Origin: an uncultured Pseudoteredinibacter sp.
GTDB lineage: Bacteria > Pseudomonadota > Gammaproteobacteria > Pseudomonadales > Cellvibrionaceae
Assembly (NCBI RefSeq): GCF_947502065.1
Contig: NZ_CANMYE010000004.1
Location: 186,001 to 250,000, forward strand
Length of the DNA: 64,000 nucleotides
Direction: 5' to 3'
This document shows, one piece after another, positions 25,289 through 33,474 of the stretch. The translations under genes and the position numbers were made by a program. Below the pieces are notes generated by a model. The model ran no database searches and was not told the origin of the DNA. It saw nothing but the letters and a program-made list of their open reading frames with translations. Every line of letters begins with the position of its first letter. The first letter of the stretch is position 1.

Positions 25289-26098
25289 CTACTTCTCTTC
25301 AATCGCCACAATTAAATCATCTATGACGTCGTTAATTTGTGTTACTAAGCGGGTTGCCGAACGCTGCCCTAATGCCGGTACAAAGCGACCGGATTTACTC
25401 TCAGCCATTCGCTCGAAAACCAGAAAAGATCTTTCAATCTTATCTAATTTGGTCTTGGTCGCGTCGCTAACATACTTTGGGTATGCCTGTTCAATAAGCT
25501 CATGATAGTAAACCTCGAATTCATCCAAGATGGTCCGAACTTCTTCGAAATATTTTGGATTGGGCACATCCCAAGCTCTCATCATATAAAGTGCAGCAAG
25601 TCTTTGAACTTCCATCCCCAGTTCAGCAGCGACTATGACATAGTGCTCACCTTCAACATGAGTTTCAGCCGCTATTAGCTCTGCGATTGCCCAGCACTCT
25701 TTATCAAAAGCTTCAATAATATAGTGAAGCTCAAGGACTTTTTCTCGATCAGGTTTAGCAAGCGCAATTTCCCTAATCTTCTTCCAGGTTTTCTCCTTTT
25801 CGATAACCATCGCATCGATCTTTGGGCCCAAGTGGTGACCTTTTTTAAGAGCCTTGAACTCAGTATCGATTTTTTCAATGGTTTTCTTAAGATGATTAGC
25901 AGGGTCGTCGTATTTAACCCCCATCCCGACTAAGGAATAGTCTTTAAGAACGGTCTGAACATTGGTACAGATATCTGCAATATTATGCACATCCTCCACC
26001 GAGGCAGCTGCATAAACACGGAGATTGATACAACAAAGGAACAACAAACAACTTAGTATTTTGGGCCGCCACAAGCGCCCCCTATCTATATATTGCAC
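25289..26098 (-). CDS. Exported PilJ-N-like helical protein (paralogue 2)
   Basis: A 269-residue exported protein, related in architecture to its downstream neighbour: signal peptide about 1-32, then helices with two halves that each start with a long amphipathic segment. VQRLAALYMMRAW corresponds to IERMAKLYIISIA of the neighbour, the mark of the PilJ N-terminal domain. It has no effector domain. The stop of this gene and the start of the next are only 2 bp apart, so the pair must be cotranscribed. A two-component periplasmic ligand sensor or scaffold is possible but unproven. Confidence 0.65.
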   Translation of the reverse strand: MQYIDRGRLWRPKILSCLLFLCCINLRVYAAASVEDVHNIADICTNVQTVLKDYSLVGMGVKYDDPANHLKKTIEKIDTEFKALKKGHHLGPKIDAMVIEKEKTWKKIREIALAKPDREKVLELHYIIEAFDKECWAIAELIAAETHVEGEHYVIVAAELGMEVQRLAALYMMRAWDVPNPKYFEEVRTILDEFEVYYHELIEQAYPKYVSDATKTKLDKIERSFLVFERMAESKSGRFVPALGQRSATRLVTQINDVIDDLIVAIEEK

Positions 26099-26588
26099 GG
26101 CTATAGATTCCTACGATCTAATTAATGATTAAGGGGTTCTCACTCGAATGTATCTTCGATTATGAATATCAGCCCTTCTCCGTAGAACAACGGAGCTCTT
26201 AGTATGCCCATAACAGTATGACTGCCCAATGAATGGACAAGCCTCACAGGATTTGGGCGCCTCACCCTTTTGAACTCGACCATTTTAAATACCACTCACG
26301 ATCACTCGTAAGCAGCCTAAAAATCGCGCGGAAAACTAACATATTTTTTCACTGATGAATTGGCAATAAAGAAAGTTTCAGAGTCATTTAACAACAAATA
26401 GTTAATTTATCTGATTAACGGTAGCTGCCTGTATATTTGTCTAAAAAGACAAGCACTTAAGCTAAACAAGCTGCTTGCCTAGACGACTTTAAATTTGTCG
26501 TTTTTGACTATACTCAAATCTATGCAGCAAATTTCGCCTATGCAGCGCTCAACAAATCAATTCATATACTAATGGTCTGGTCCTTCAA
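26099..26588. other. Intergenic stretch between divergent genes
   Basis: No gene seen in 490 bp. There is one short hairpin at 26178-26195 (CTCCGT/ACGGAG around AGAACA), and an AT-rich part near 26390-26580 that probably contains the porin promoter. Confidence 0.4.
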
Positions 26589-27806
26589 ATGAATAAAGCA
26601 ATAAAGCAAGCTGATAGAAGCTTCATCCACTCCTGCCTCCTCATTTCTGCTCTTCTTCATGCTGACACTTTATTTGCAGAGCAAAAAAAACCATTATCCG
26701 AGCAAGGGTTTTTCAACGCTAGCAGTACTAAATTGAGTTTTCGCCTACGCCACGAATACGTGGACCAAGATGGCCTTAGCGAGGACGCTCAGGCCAATAC
26801 TGTTCGTACACGCTTAAGCTGGCTATCAGGCACTTCCTCTGGCTTTTCAGCTAAAATTGAATTTGATGATGTACGCAGCATTGGAGATGACGACTACAAC
26901 AGCACGAGCAATGGTAACGCCTTATTTCCAGTAGTCGCCGACCCTGAAGGCAGCGAAATAAATCAAGCCTTTATCCAGTACACAGACAAAGGCTTTAGTG
27001 CAACTTTGGGAAGACAAGGAATTAAACTGGATGATCAGCGATTTGTGGGTACTGTCGGCTGGCGTCAAAATGAGCAGACCTATGATGGCTTGCGGCTGAA
27101 ATACCAAGGCGACGGTAAACAATTTGATTACAGCTATATAGACAATGTAAATCGTATCTTTGGGCCAGACGGTGATAAAGCGAACATCAAAGGTTCGATC
27201 CATCTATTAAATACAAAGTTTCAACTTTCTGAAAAGCAAAATATTACACTGTTCAATTACAATCTCGATTTTGATCGTGCCTTGACTCTTTCCAGCAATA
27301 GTTACGGTATACGTTACAACGGTAAATATGAAGCACTGAATATCACTGCCAGCTTTGCCAAGCAATCGGATACGGGCAGCAACCCTGTAGCTTATGATGC
27401 CGATTATTGGCTATTAGAAGCTAACGGCAGCGCGGGGAGGATAAAATGGAAAATCGGCCAAGAAACCCTTGCAAGCGATAACGGCAAGAAAGCATTTACT
27501 ACTCCGCTGGCAACATTACACAAATTCCAAGGTTTTGCTGATAAATTCTTAGGCACACCCAATGATGGTGTTGAAGATCGTTATATAGGCTTTGGCACAA
27601 AATACTCTGGCATCGCGGTTAATATTAGCTATCACCAGCTCGATTCAGAATATACCCAGGACGATTTAGGTACTGAATGGAATGCCTCTATGGCATACAC
27701 ATTTAACAAACATTTAAAGGGCCTTCTGAAGTACGCTGACTATAGAGCCGATAGTTACGCAACGGATACCCGAAAACTCTGGATACAGCTTTTAATCAGC
27801 TTTTAG
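26589..27806 (+). CDS. Outer-membrane porin, alginate-export-like
   Basis: A 405-residue beta-barrel protein. A somewhat long N-terminal signal peptide (about 1-30, cut near LFA-EQ) leads into antiparallel beta-strand sequence throughout and a C-terminal phenylalanine (LLISF), the signal for outer-membrane insertion. The pattern SFRLRHEYVDQDGL, ARQGIKLDDQRFVGTVGWRQ-like strands and the conserved R-Q-N segment resemble AlgE/OprD-related alginate export porins. Substrate specificity is unknown. It is a single gene; a weak stem-loop (CCCTGCT/AGCAGGG, about 27928-27956) may end its transcript. Confidence 0.8.
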   Translation: MNKAIKQADRSFIHSCLLISALLHADTLFAEQKKPLSEQGFFNASSTKLSFRLRHEYVDQDGLSEDAQANTVRTRLSWLSGTSSGFSAKIEFDDVRSIGDDDYNSTSNGNALFPVVADPEGSEINQAFIQYTDKGFSATLGRQGIKLDDQRFVGTVGWRQNEQTYDGLRLKYQGDGKQFDYSYIDNVNRIFGPDGDKANIKGSIHLLNTKFQLSEKQNITLFNYNLDFDRALTLSSNSYGIRYNGKYEALNITASFAKQSDTGSNPVAYDADYWLLEANGSAGRIKWKIGQETLASDNGKKAFTTPLATLHKFQGFADKFLGTPNDGVEDRYIGFGTKYSGIAVNISYHQLDSEYTQDDLGTEWNASMAYTFNKHLKGLLKYADYRADSYATDTRKLWIQLLISF

Positions 27807-27997
27807 TTTTTTGTAATTCAGCGGCCCTTATAAAAGCAATCCCAAAAGACAAATAACAGGCTATAAACGTCACTCAATAAAGATATGTAAGTCCCACTAA
27901 GCTTATAACTGCAATATCTTTGGCAAAGCCCTGCTCTTGCAATTAAGCTAGCAGGGTATTTATATTTAACCAAATTATCTTTTGCCGAGGCCATTTT

Positions 27998-28837
27998 ATG
28001 AGCGAGCAAGACTATACCCCAGCGGCGGTTTGGACTTGGGACAAAAACGATGACAATCGATTTGCCAGTATTAACCGCCCCATTGCCGGCGCTACCCACG
28101 AAAAAGATCTGCCCGTAGGCGAGCACCCCTTTCAGCTGTACTCCCTAGCCACCCCCAACGGTGTAAAAGTTACCGTGATGCTCGAAGAGCTACTTGCTCT
28201 CGGGCACCAAGGCGCTGAATACGACGCCTGGATTACTAATATTATGGAAGGTGATCAGTTTGGTAGCGGCTTTGTATCGGTAAACCCTAACTCCAAAATT
28301 CCAGCATTGCATGATCGCAGTGGTGAGGAACCAATTCGGGTATTTGAATCCGGCGCTATCTTGATGCACCTGGCCGAAAAGTTTGGTGAGTTCTTACCAA
28401 CTGAGCCGGCCGCTCGTGCGGAATGTTTGTCTTGGTTATTCTGGCAGATGGGTAGCGCGCCCTATCTCGGTGGCGGTTTTGGGCATTTTTATGCATATGC
28501 GCCAACCAAACAAGAGTATCCAATTAATCGCTTTACCATGGAAGTTAAGCGTCAACTAGATGTGCTTAATCGAAACCTATCGGAACGCCGCTTTTTATGT
28601 GGTGATGAATACACTATTGCTGATATCGCTAACTATGCCTGGTATGGAGTCTTGGTCGAAGGTCATTTGTACAATGCGGCTGAGTTCTTGGATGTTGAAT
28701 CCTATACCCACGTCCGGCGTTGGGCTGATGAAATTCGCGCTCGCCCAGCAGTACAGCGCGGCCGTAAGGTCAACCGAGTTTGGGGCGAAGAACATGAGCA
28801 AGTTAAGGAGAGACATAGCGCCAGCGATTTGGATTGA
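27998..28837 (+). CDS. yghU: Glutathione-dependent disulfide-bond oxidoreductase YghU
   Basis: A 279-residue cytosolic protein of the Nu-class glutathione transferase YghU. It starts with the family-specific extension (TPAAVWTWDKNDDNRFASIN), then a thioredoxin-like N-domain (about 48-135; FQLYSLATPNGVKVTVMLEE, with NSKIPAL and FESGAI for glutathione contacts) and an all-helical C-domain (about 140-270). Known YghU proteins bind two glutathiones and reduce disulfides. Length and the conserved sequence FGHFYAYAPTKQEYPINRF fit well. It is a single gene with its own terminator. Confidence 0.93.
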   Translation: MSEQDYTPAAVWTWDKNDDNRFASINRPIAGATHEKDLPVGEHPFQLYSLATPNGVKVTVMLEELLALGHQGAEYDAWITNIMEGDQFGSGFVSVNPNSKIPALHDRSGEEPIRVFESGAILMHLAEKFGEFLPTEPAARAECLSWLFWQMGSAPYLGGGFGHFYAYAPTKQEYPINRFTMEVKRQLDVLNRNLSERRFLCGDEYTIADIANYAWYGVLVEGHLYNAAEFLDVESYTHVRRWADEIRARPAVQRGRKVNRVWGEEHEQVKERHSASDLD

Positions 28838-28878
28838 GAGCGCTAGCCTGAACGAAGCAATCAAGCGAAGACCCACCC

Positions 28879-28909
28879 AAGCCTGCAGTGCAAATACACT
28901 GCAGGCTTT
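28879..28909 (+). terminator. Rho-independent terminator after yghU
   Basis: The stem AAGCCTGCAGTG/CACTGCAGGCTT has a 6-base loop (CAAATA) and is followed by T-rich sequence (TTTCC). It lies 42 bp after the yghU stop. Confidence 0.85.
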
Positions 28910-29027
28910 CCTAAATCATCAACCTACTGATAATTCTTGGCCACAGTTGCCTGCCAGCCAATTGCCTACTCCTTAACTTAGCCTTACTATAGTTGCGCAA
29001 ACATTAATAAATAATAAAGGCTTTGCG

Positions 29028-29420
29028 ATGAGCTACGAACCCTTAATGTACATGCATTTAGTGACTGTTGGCCCTGCCGCCTTAATCGGCATTTACCTTT
29101 TTATCTGCCGCAAAGGCACCGCTATTCATAAGAGTTTAGGCAAAATCTATATGGTATTAATGCTCCTGACAGGAGTCATCACCCTTTTGATGCCAGCGGC
29201 GATTGGAAGCCGCCTTTTCGGTCATTTCGGTTTCATTCACCTATTCAGTCTACTCACACTCTACGCAGTGCCAGCGGCTTTCCTGGCTGCCCGTCGAGGC
29301 GACATAGTTGCACACAAAAGCTCGATGATGGGTTTGTTTATTGGCGGTGTATTGATAGCAGGGACCTTTGCCTTTATGCCGGGGCGTATTTTACACAGCT
29401 GGCTATTCGGCGCCGTCTAA
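29028..29420 (+). CDS. DUF2306 family membrane protein
   Basis: A 130-residue inner-membrane protein with four helices (about 7-27, 40-60, 66-88, 100-122). The sequence HLVTVGPAALIGIYLF...GTAIHKSLGKIYM and the later HKSSMMGLFIGGVLIAG are the usual DUF2306 signatures, with conserved His in each half (possible haem or metal ligands). Function is unknown. SD-like AAAGG is 9 nt before the ATG. It ends just before the Zur operator and is probably transcribed separately. Confidence 0.8.
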   Translation: MSYEPLMYMHLVTVGPAALIGIYLFICRKGTAIHKSLGKIYMVLMLLTGVITLLMPAAIGSRLFGHFGFIHLFSLLTLYAVPAAFLAARRGDIVAHKSSMMGLFIGGVLIAGTFAFMPGRILHSWLFGAV

Positions 29421-29448
29421 CAAAACAAATGAAAACCATTATCACTTT

Positions 29449-29483
29449 CAATATTTAATGTTATGTTATAACATTAAATATTG
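29449..29483. promoter_or_regulatory. Zur operator (perfect palindrome)
   Basis: A perfect inverted repeat with 16-bp arms and a 3-bp centre (GTT). The core AATGTTAT-GTT-ATAACATT equals the gammaproteobacterial Zur consensus AATGTTAT-N3-ATAACATT. It lies 27 bp before the merC-like ATG and would repress the pair of genes when zinc is plentiful. Confidence 0.88.
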
Positions 29484-29510
29484 ACCTCCCTCCTAGCCAT
29501 TAAGGACATC

Positions 29511-29918
29511 ATGATTAAAGTCAGCCAACTGGGTGATAAATTCGCCATCAGCCTTTCCGCACTTTGCAGCATTCATTGCCTCGCAACGCCTATTGTGCTG
29601 GCGGCTTTGCCCTCCCTTACAGGCTTAGCGTTGCTGGATGAAGCATTTCACAGCTGGATGGTTCTCGCTGTAGTACCATGCAGTCTGTTAAGCCTTTTAA
29701 TAGGCTGTAGAGAGCATCGCCAACGCTCTGTCGCAGAGCTTGGTCTAATTGGTATTGCCATCTTGCTTACGCCGCTTATTTTAGGCCATGAAGCCGTTGG
29801 CGAATTGGGTGAAAAAACCTTAAGTGTGGTAGCCGCTATCGTTATCGCCTTGGCACACTGGAAAAACTATCGCCTTTGCCAAGCCGAGCAATGCTCGTGC
29901 AACAATAAAACTAATTAG
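29511..29918 (+). CDS. MerC-domain membrane protein, Zur-regulated
   Basis: A 135-residue protein with four membrane helices and the MerC signature near the N-terminus (LCSIHCLATPIVLAALP), where the two Cys bind metal ions in mercury-resistance MerC. The C-terminal tail (CQAEQCSCNN) adds three Cys. I start it at the ATG at 29511 (AAGGA 4 nt upstream); a longer TTG frame from 29481 would lie inside the operator. No other mer gene is present and a Zur box precedes it, so a role in zinc uptake or delivery, instead of mercury, is likely by context. The following COG0523 gene begins 8 bp later. Confidence 0.85.
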   Translation: MIKVSQLGDKFAISLSALCSIHCLATPIVLAALPSLTGLALLDEAFHSWMVLAVVPCSLLSLLIGCREHRQRSVAELGLIGIAILLTPLILGHEAVGELGEKTLSVVAAIVIALAHWKNYRLCQAEQCSCNNKTN

Positions 29919-29926
29919 ATTAAAAC

Positions 29927-30946
29927 ATGACTATAAAAGCTGTACCTTGCAACATCATTACCGGTTTTTTAGGTGTTGGTAAAACCAGCAGCATATTAAA
30001 TCTACTAAGGCAAAAACCAGAAGACGAGCGTTGGGCTGTTTTAGTCAACGAGTTCGGTGAAATTGGTATCGACGGGAAGCTCATCGAATCACAACAACAA
30101 GATCAAATATTTGTCCGGGAAGTGCCTGGTGGCTGCATGTGTTGCGCAGCGGGCCTGCCCATGCATATCGCCCTAAATCAGCTACTGCAACGCGCTAAAC
30201 CTGACCGCCTACTCATTGAACCCAGTGGTCTAGGCCATCCCAAAGAAGTTATGGAAGTATTGCATGCCGAGCATTATCAAGATGTGCTGGATATTCAAAA
30301 GTGCCTTACTTTGATTGATGCTCGCAAACTCAATGATGAGCGATACACCGAAAACCCCATCTTTTTACAGCAGGTGAATATTGCTGATGTTGTAGCCGCC
30401 AATAAAGAAGATCTATATCGCCCAGAACATAAGCAACTATTACACAGCTTTTTAGAAACCCAAGGAAAATCACAAGTAAAGACAGTCTTTTGCAGCCAAG
30501 GTGATTTCCCCTTCGAGCTCTTATCAGGGGCTAGTGGGTTTCAATTGCAAAAATGCTGTTCTCACCACCATGATTCGGCGGCCGAAGAAGAATCAGCAGA
30601 AGACGCGTTAGCAACTAATAGTTTTGAAGACACCGCCATCCCCCAAGAAGGCTTTATTAGTCAAAGCAATAGCTCCGAAGAGTTTTCCAGCATTGGCTGG
30701 CGCTTCTCTCCCAATGTACTATTTAATCATTCTAAGCTTTATGCTTGGGCAAACGAGCTATTGGCCGAGCGAATGAAAGCCGTTTGTATTACCGAAAGTG
30801 GCGTTTGGGGCTTTAACAAAACCCCAGATGGCTTACAGGAAATCGAATTAGATGACTGCATGGAAAGTCGATTTGAAATTATTGCCAGCAAGCTCGATCC
30901 AAACTGGGAAAAGCAGTTGCTGGACTGTCGCCTGCCAAGCGCTTAA
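29927..30946 (+). CDS. COG0523 (CobW/ZigA-like) GTPase, zinc metallochaperone
   Basis: A 339-residue G3E GTPase: Walker A GFLGVGKT (13-20), metal-binding GGCMCC (about 67-72), Walker B/switch region LIEPSGLGHP, guanine-specificity NKED, and a variable Cys/His-rich insertion (CCSHHHDS near 209) followed by an acidic stretch before the CobW C-terminal domain (about 240-330). Paralogues of this kind under Zur control are known to act as zinc chaperones for essential enzymes in zinc limitation (ZNG1, YeiR, ZigA). The Zur box upstream and the MerC neighbour support that. It is the last gene before a terminator. Confidence 0.92.
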   Translation: MTIKAVPCNIITGFLGVGKTSSILNLLRQKPEDERWAVLVNEFGEIGIDGKLIESQQQDQIFVREVPGGCMCCAAGLPMHIALNQLLQRAKPDRLLIEPSGLGHPKEVMEVLHAEHYQDVLDIQKCLTLIDARKLNDERYTENPIFLQQVNIADVVAANKEDLYRPEHKQLLHSFLETQGKSQVKTVFCSQGDFPFELLSGASGFQLQKCCSHHHDSAAEEESAEDALATNSFEDTAIPQEGFISQSNSSEEFSSIGWRFSPNVLFNHSKLYAWANELLAERMKAVCITESGVWGFNKTPDGLQEIELDDCMESRFEIIASKLDPNWEKQLLDCRLPSA

Positions 30947-30956
30947 AAATCTCACC

Positions 30957-30997
30957 CCAAACGCCTAGACAGCACTAACATTAAACTAGGCGTTTGG
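30957..30997. terminator. Bidirectional hairpin terminator
   Basis: A 12-bp perfect stem (CCAAACGCCTAG/CTAGGCGTTTGG) with a 17-base loop between the convergent COG0523 and metallopeptidase genes. T-richness is modest on both sides. Confidence 0.75.
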
Positions 30998-31007
30998 ATA
31001 CTTGGAT

Positions 31008-32591
31008 TTAGTTTTTGCAACTCACTTCGGCAAGATTACTCAATCTTGTCATTGGCATGCTGCCGCTTCCCATTGCGCTGCTATTCCAACTCAATGTTGC
31101 TCGTCTACAATCCTCTGGATCAAGGGCTAGATCGAGAGTACCCCAATTACTGCGACTGACCTTATTGGCATCGAAGGCTGCACCAAACTCACCGCCAGAA
31201 ACTGTAATCGCTTGAGTTTCAATCAGCGGCCCCACAACATTACCGGTGCCTACGATCCACAAGGGCGCCCCAGCCTGATCAAAGGTATACCAGTAAATCA
31301 CCGCCCTACCATCATCCAAAACCTCTACCGATAAACCATGCCCCGACTGTTCCGGGTTATACCAAGATGCACTGGCATTCGCAGAAGCAACTGGATAAAA
31401 CAATGGATGGGCTTTAAGTACCGTCGCTTGCTGCTCACTCATATTGAAAGGCATAAAGTCAGCAACACCACTGTAAAACATATAGTTATTCGCGCCACCA
31501 TCTCTACCACATTCAAAGTCATCGACGGCTTGATCTCCAGCTCGCCCATCAACGCCTAAATTACTTCGGCCATCGAAATCCCGCAAAGCACACTCTAAGG
31601 TATCGCTAAAACTATCGTGTTTTTGGCCGCTTTCTTCGGTTGTGTGAGGGATAGACATCAGATGTGACATCTCGTGCACAAGGTTTGCCGCATGCCCGGC
31701 AATATCAGCACCATAGGCTCGCTCTGACATGAGCACACAGCTATTGCGATAGTTTTCATGCATTACCGTTGCCGGCAAACCAGGGGAAACGCCCGCAATG
31801 CCTTGTACCTCAGATGAGCTAATGGTCTCCACCAAGCCGATGTTTAAGGCTCGCCCAGCGCCAAAGCGCTGGCTTAATTGTTGGCATAAAGCTGGAATTT
31901 CGTCCTCATGGGTATCTGCGAAATTTGCCAACAAAGCTTGATCAGCCTCTTGAATATTTAACTTACCAAGGCGCAATTGGTGTGGTCGCATTAAACGATT
32001 TATCTCGCCCGATAAACCGCTTTTAAAGCTTTCGCTCAAGCTGCGCTGGCGAGTATTTGCACTGCGATCTAAAACTAGAATATTTACATCTACCGCCTGA
32101 CTGCCATTGACATGTTGTTTAAAAACAGCGCGCACATCCATTGCACGAGTATCGCCACCATTTGAGATTACGCGTACTTTATACTCTCCAGCTTTGAGCT
32201 GACTTTCTGGGTGATTATTGCTTGGGAGCAGCACCGCAAAATCGGCCAGATTGGCAAGCGCATCTTTACTCACATTGCCCGTCACATTAATGTTATCGCC
32301 ATTTACTACAGCCGAATAAATAACTTTACCGCTGGGGTCAGTAATGCGATCGATCAACAACTCAGTGCCCGTCGATACACTTCGGCCACTTAGATACATT
32401 GAGCGATCAGAGCTCAGAACATCAATGCTAAACTCTTGCCCAAATTGTACATTTGGGATTTCTACAATACGTAAGTCATCCATTCCAGCAGCCTGCGCCC
32501 ACAATAAATTAGGGGATAGAGCCGCTGAAAGTAAAGCTATCGATTTAATCATTTTTCTAAACATAAGTATTTTAAACATAGGCATTCTCAC
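31008..32591 (-). CDS. Exported zinc metallopeptidase (metzincin-like) with C-terminal repeat domain
   Basis: A 527-residue exported protein. The zinc site is NLVHEMSHLMSIPHT (H-E-x-x-H-x5-H, near residue 303), the elongated motif of metzincin-type proteases, with a Met turn candidate downstream (NYMFYSG). An N-terminal beta region (about 38-170) may be a propeptide or interaction domain. The C-terminal 115 residues (WYNPEQSGHGLSVEVL, IYWYTFDQAGAPLWIVG) are a beta-repeat module often seen at the end of exported gammaproteobacterial proteins. The first of four ATGs gives a long n-region; the ATG 13 codons later (MIKSIALLSAALS) begins a normal signal peptide. The substrate is not known. Confidence 0.8.
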   Translation of the reverse strand: MRMPMFKILMFRKMIKSIALLSAALSPNLLWAQAAGMDDLRIVEIPNVQFGQEFSIDVLSSDRSMYLSGRSVSTGTELLIDRITDPSGKVIYSAVVNGDNINVTGNVSKDALANLADFAVLLPSNNHPESQLKAGEYKVRVISNGGDTRAMDVRAVFKQHVNGSQAVDVNILVLDRSANTRQRSLSESFKSGLSGEINRLMRPHQLRLGKLNIQEADQALLANFADTHEDEIPALCQQLSQRFGAGRALNIGLVETISSSEVQGIAGVSPGLPATVMHENYRNSCVLMSERAYGADIAGHAANLVHEMSHLMSIPHTTEESGQKHDSFSDTLECALRDFDGRSNLGVDGRAGDQAVDDFECGRDGGANNYMFYSGVADFMPFNMSEQQATVLKAHPLFYPVASANASASWYNPEQSGHGLSVEVLDDGRAVIYWYTFDQAGAPLWIVGTGNVVGPLIETQAITVSGGEFGAAFDANKVSRSNWGTLDLALDPEDCRRATLSWNSSAMGSGSMPMTRLSNLAEVSCKN

Positions 32592-32626
32592 TATAATCGT
32601 TCAAGTCTTACACCATTAAACCCACA

Positions 32627-33331
32627 CTAAGAGTCGCTTAGTACTTCCTCACGCATTTGCTCTTGCTCAGGAAATATAGGGTCGTGGTTTTTATGGGCTT
32701 TGATCGGCTGGGTTAATACAGGATATGTGAAAATTTCTACTTCGCTCATCCAGTGAATGTCATCTGCTTTGGCCGCTTCCAAGGTATACCAATAGAAATC
32801 CTCACTACCCACCATAGCCAAGTAAAAATCTCGATAAGGCTTATGCTCTAAAGCCGAGCGAGGATAATCCAGCGCTTCTTTAAATCCGTCACCCCAAGAA
32901 TGAACGCCTAACTTCGCGCCAGATTCCATTTCTCGCTCGACTCCAGACATAAAAAGATCGACGGCCCCAGAAGCAATAACGCTGTCACTACGCAAATAAG
33001 TAGACAAACCTTGCTGTCGAACGTAATGACACATTTGTAGATTTGTTTCGTCGTCGATGCTACCTGGCATTACCGTCAGCACGAGTGTTTTGACTTGTGG
33101 ATTATTTGCAATCACAGCTTTAAGCTGGGCATAGCTTTTAGAATTGATAATGCCCATAAGATACAATTTGTCACCTTTAACTTTGGTTTCGGTTAAGGTT
33201 TGATTATTCATCTGGAGCATAATCAACTGCTCACAGGCCGTTAAGAAAACCGACGAGAACAGTATCAGCGTAAGAGCTAGTGTTTTGGATTGGGGTAAGC
33301 GCAAGCGCCTGGCCATTGATTTTTGAGTCAT
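32627..33331 (-). CDS. ClpP/crotonase-fold lipoprotein
   Basis: A 234-residue lipoprotein. The signal ends in LTAC (Cys33). The mature part follows the serine dehydrogenase-proteinase/ClpP fold: LYLMGIINSKSYAQLKAVI, VKTLVLTVMPG, a candidate nucleophile Ser121 in VIASGAVDLF, and His144 in LGVHSWGDG. These match the Ser-His positions of ClpP-type peptidases, so an envelope peptidase is likely; the acid residue cannot be fixed by eye. It lies 143 bp downstream of a sensor kinase on the same strand and may be in its regulon. Known family members are mostly cytoplasmic, so a lipid-anchored form is unusual. Confidence 0.75.
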   Translation of the reverse strand: MTQKSMARRLRLPQSKTLALTLILFSSVFLTACEQLIMLQMNNQTLTETKVKGDKLYLMGIINSKSYAQLKAVIANNPQVKTLVLTVMPGSIDDETNLQMCHYVRQQGLSTYLRSDSVIASGAVDLFMSGVEREMESGAKLGVHSWGDGFKEALDYPRSALEHKPYRDFYLAMVGSEDFYWYTLEAAKADDIHWMSEVEIFTYPVLTQPIKAHKNHDPIFPEQEQMREEVLSDS

Positions 33332-33474
33332 TGGCTAATCTCCATAATTTTGACTCAAGCAAAGTGCCGAGCCCTGGAGATCTAATTATCAAAAAACAAT
33401 AGAAGGGAGATAAGTTGCAAAGAGTATGACTTTGTCAGGGTTTGTAAGTCCGGGGGCAATTCAGCTTTACATGC

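Noticed and set aside
28560-28976. 138-codon frame overlapping the end of yghU
   Set aside because: It is in another frame of a well-supported gene and runs into its terminator.
29481-29510. Upstream TTG start for the MerC-like gene
   Set aside because: It would put the start codon inside the Zur operator; the ATG at 29511 has an SD and fits the family.
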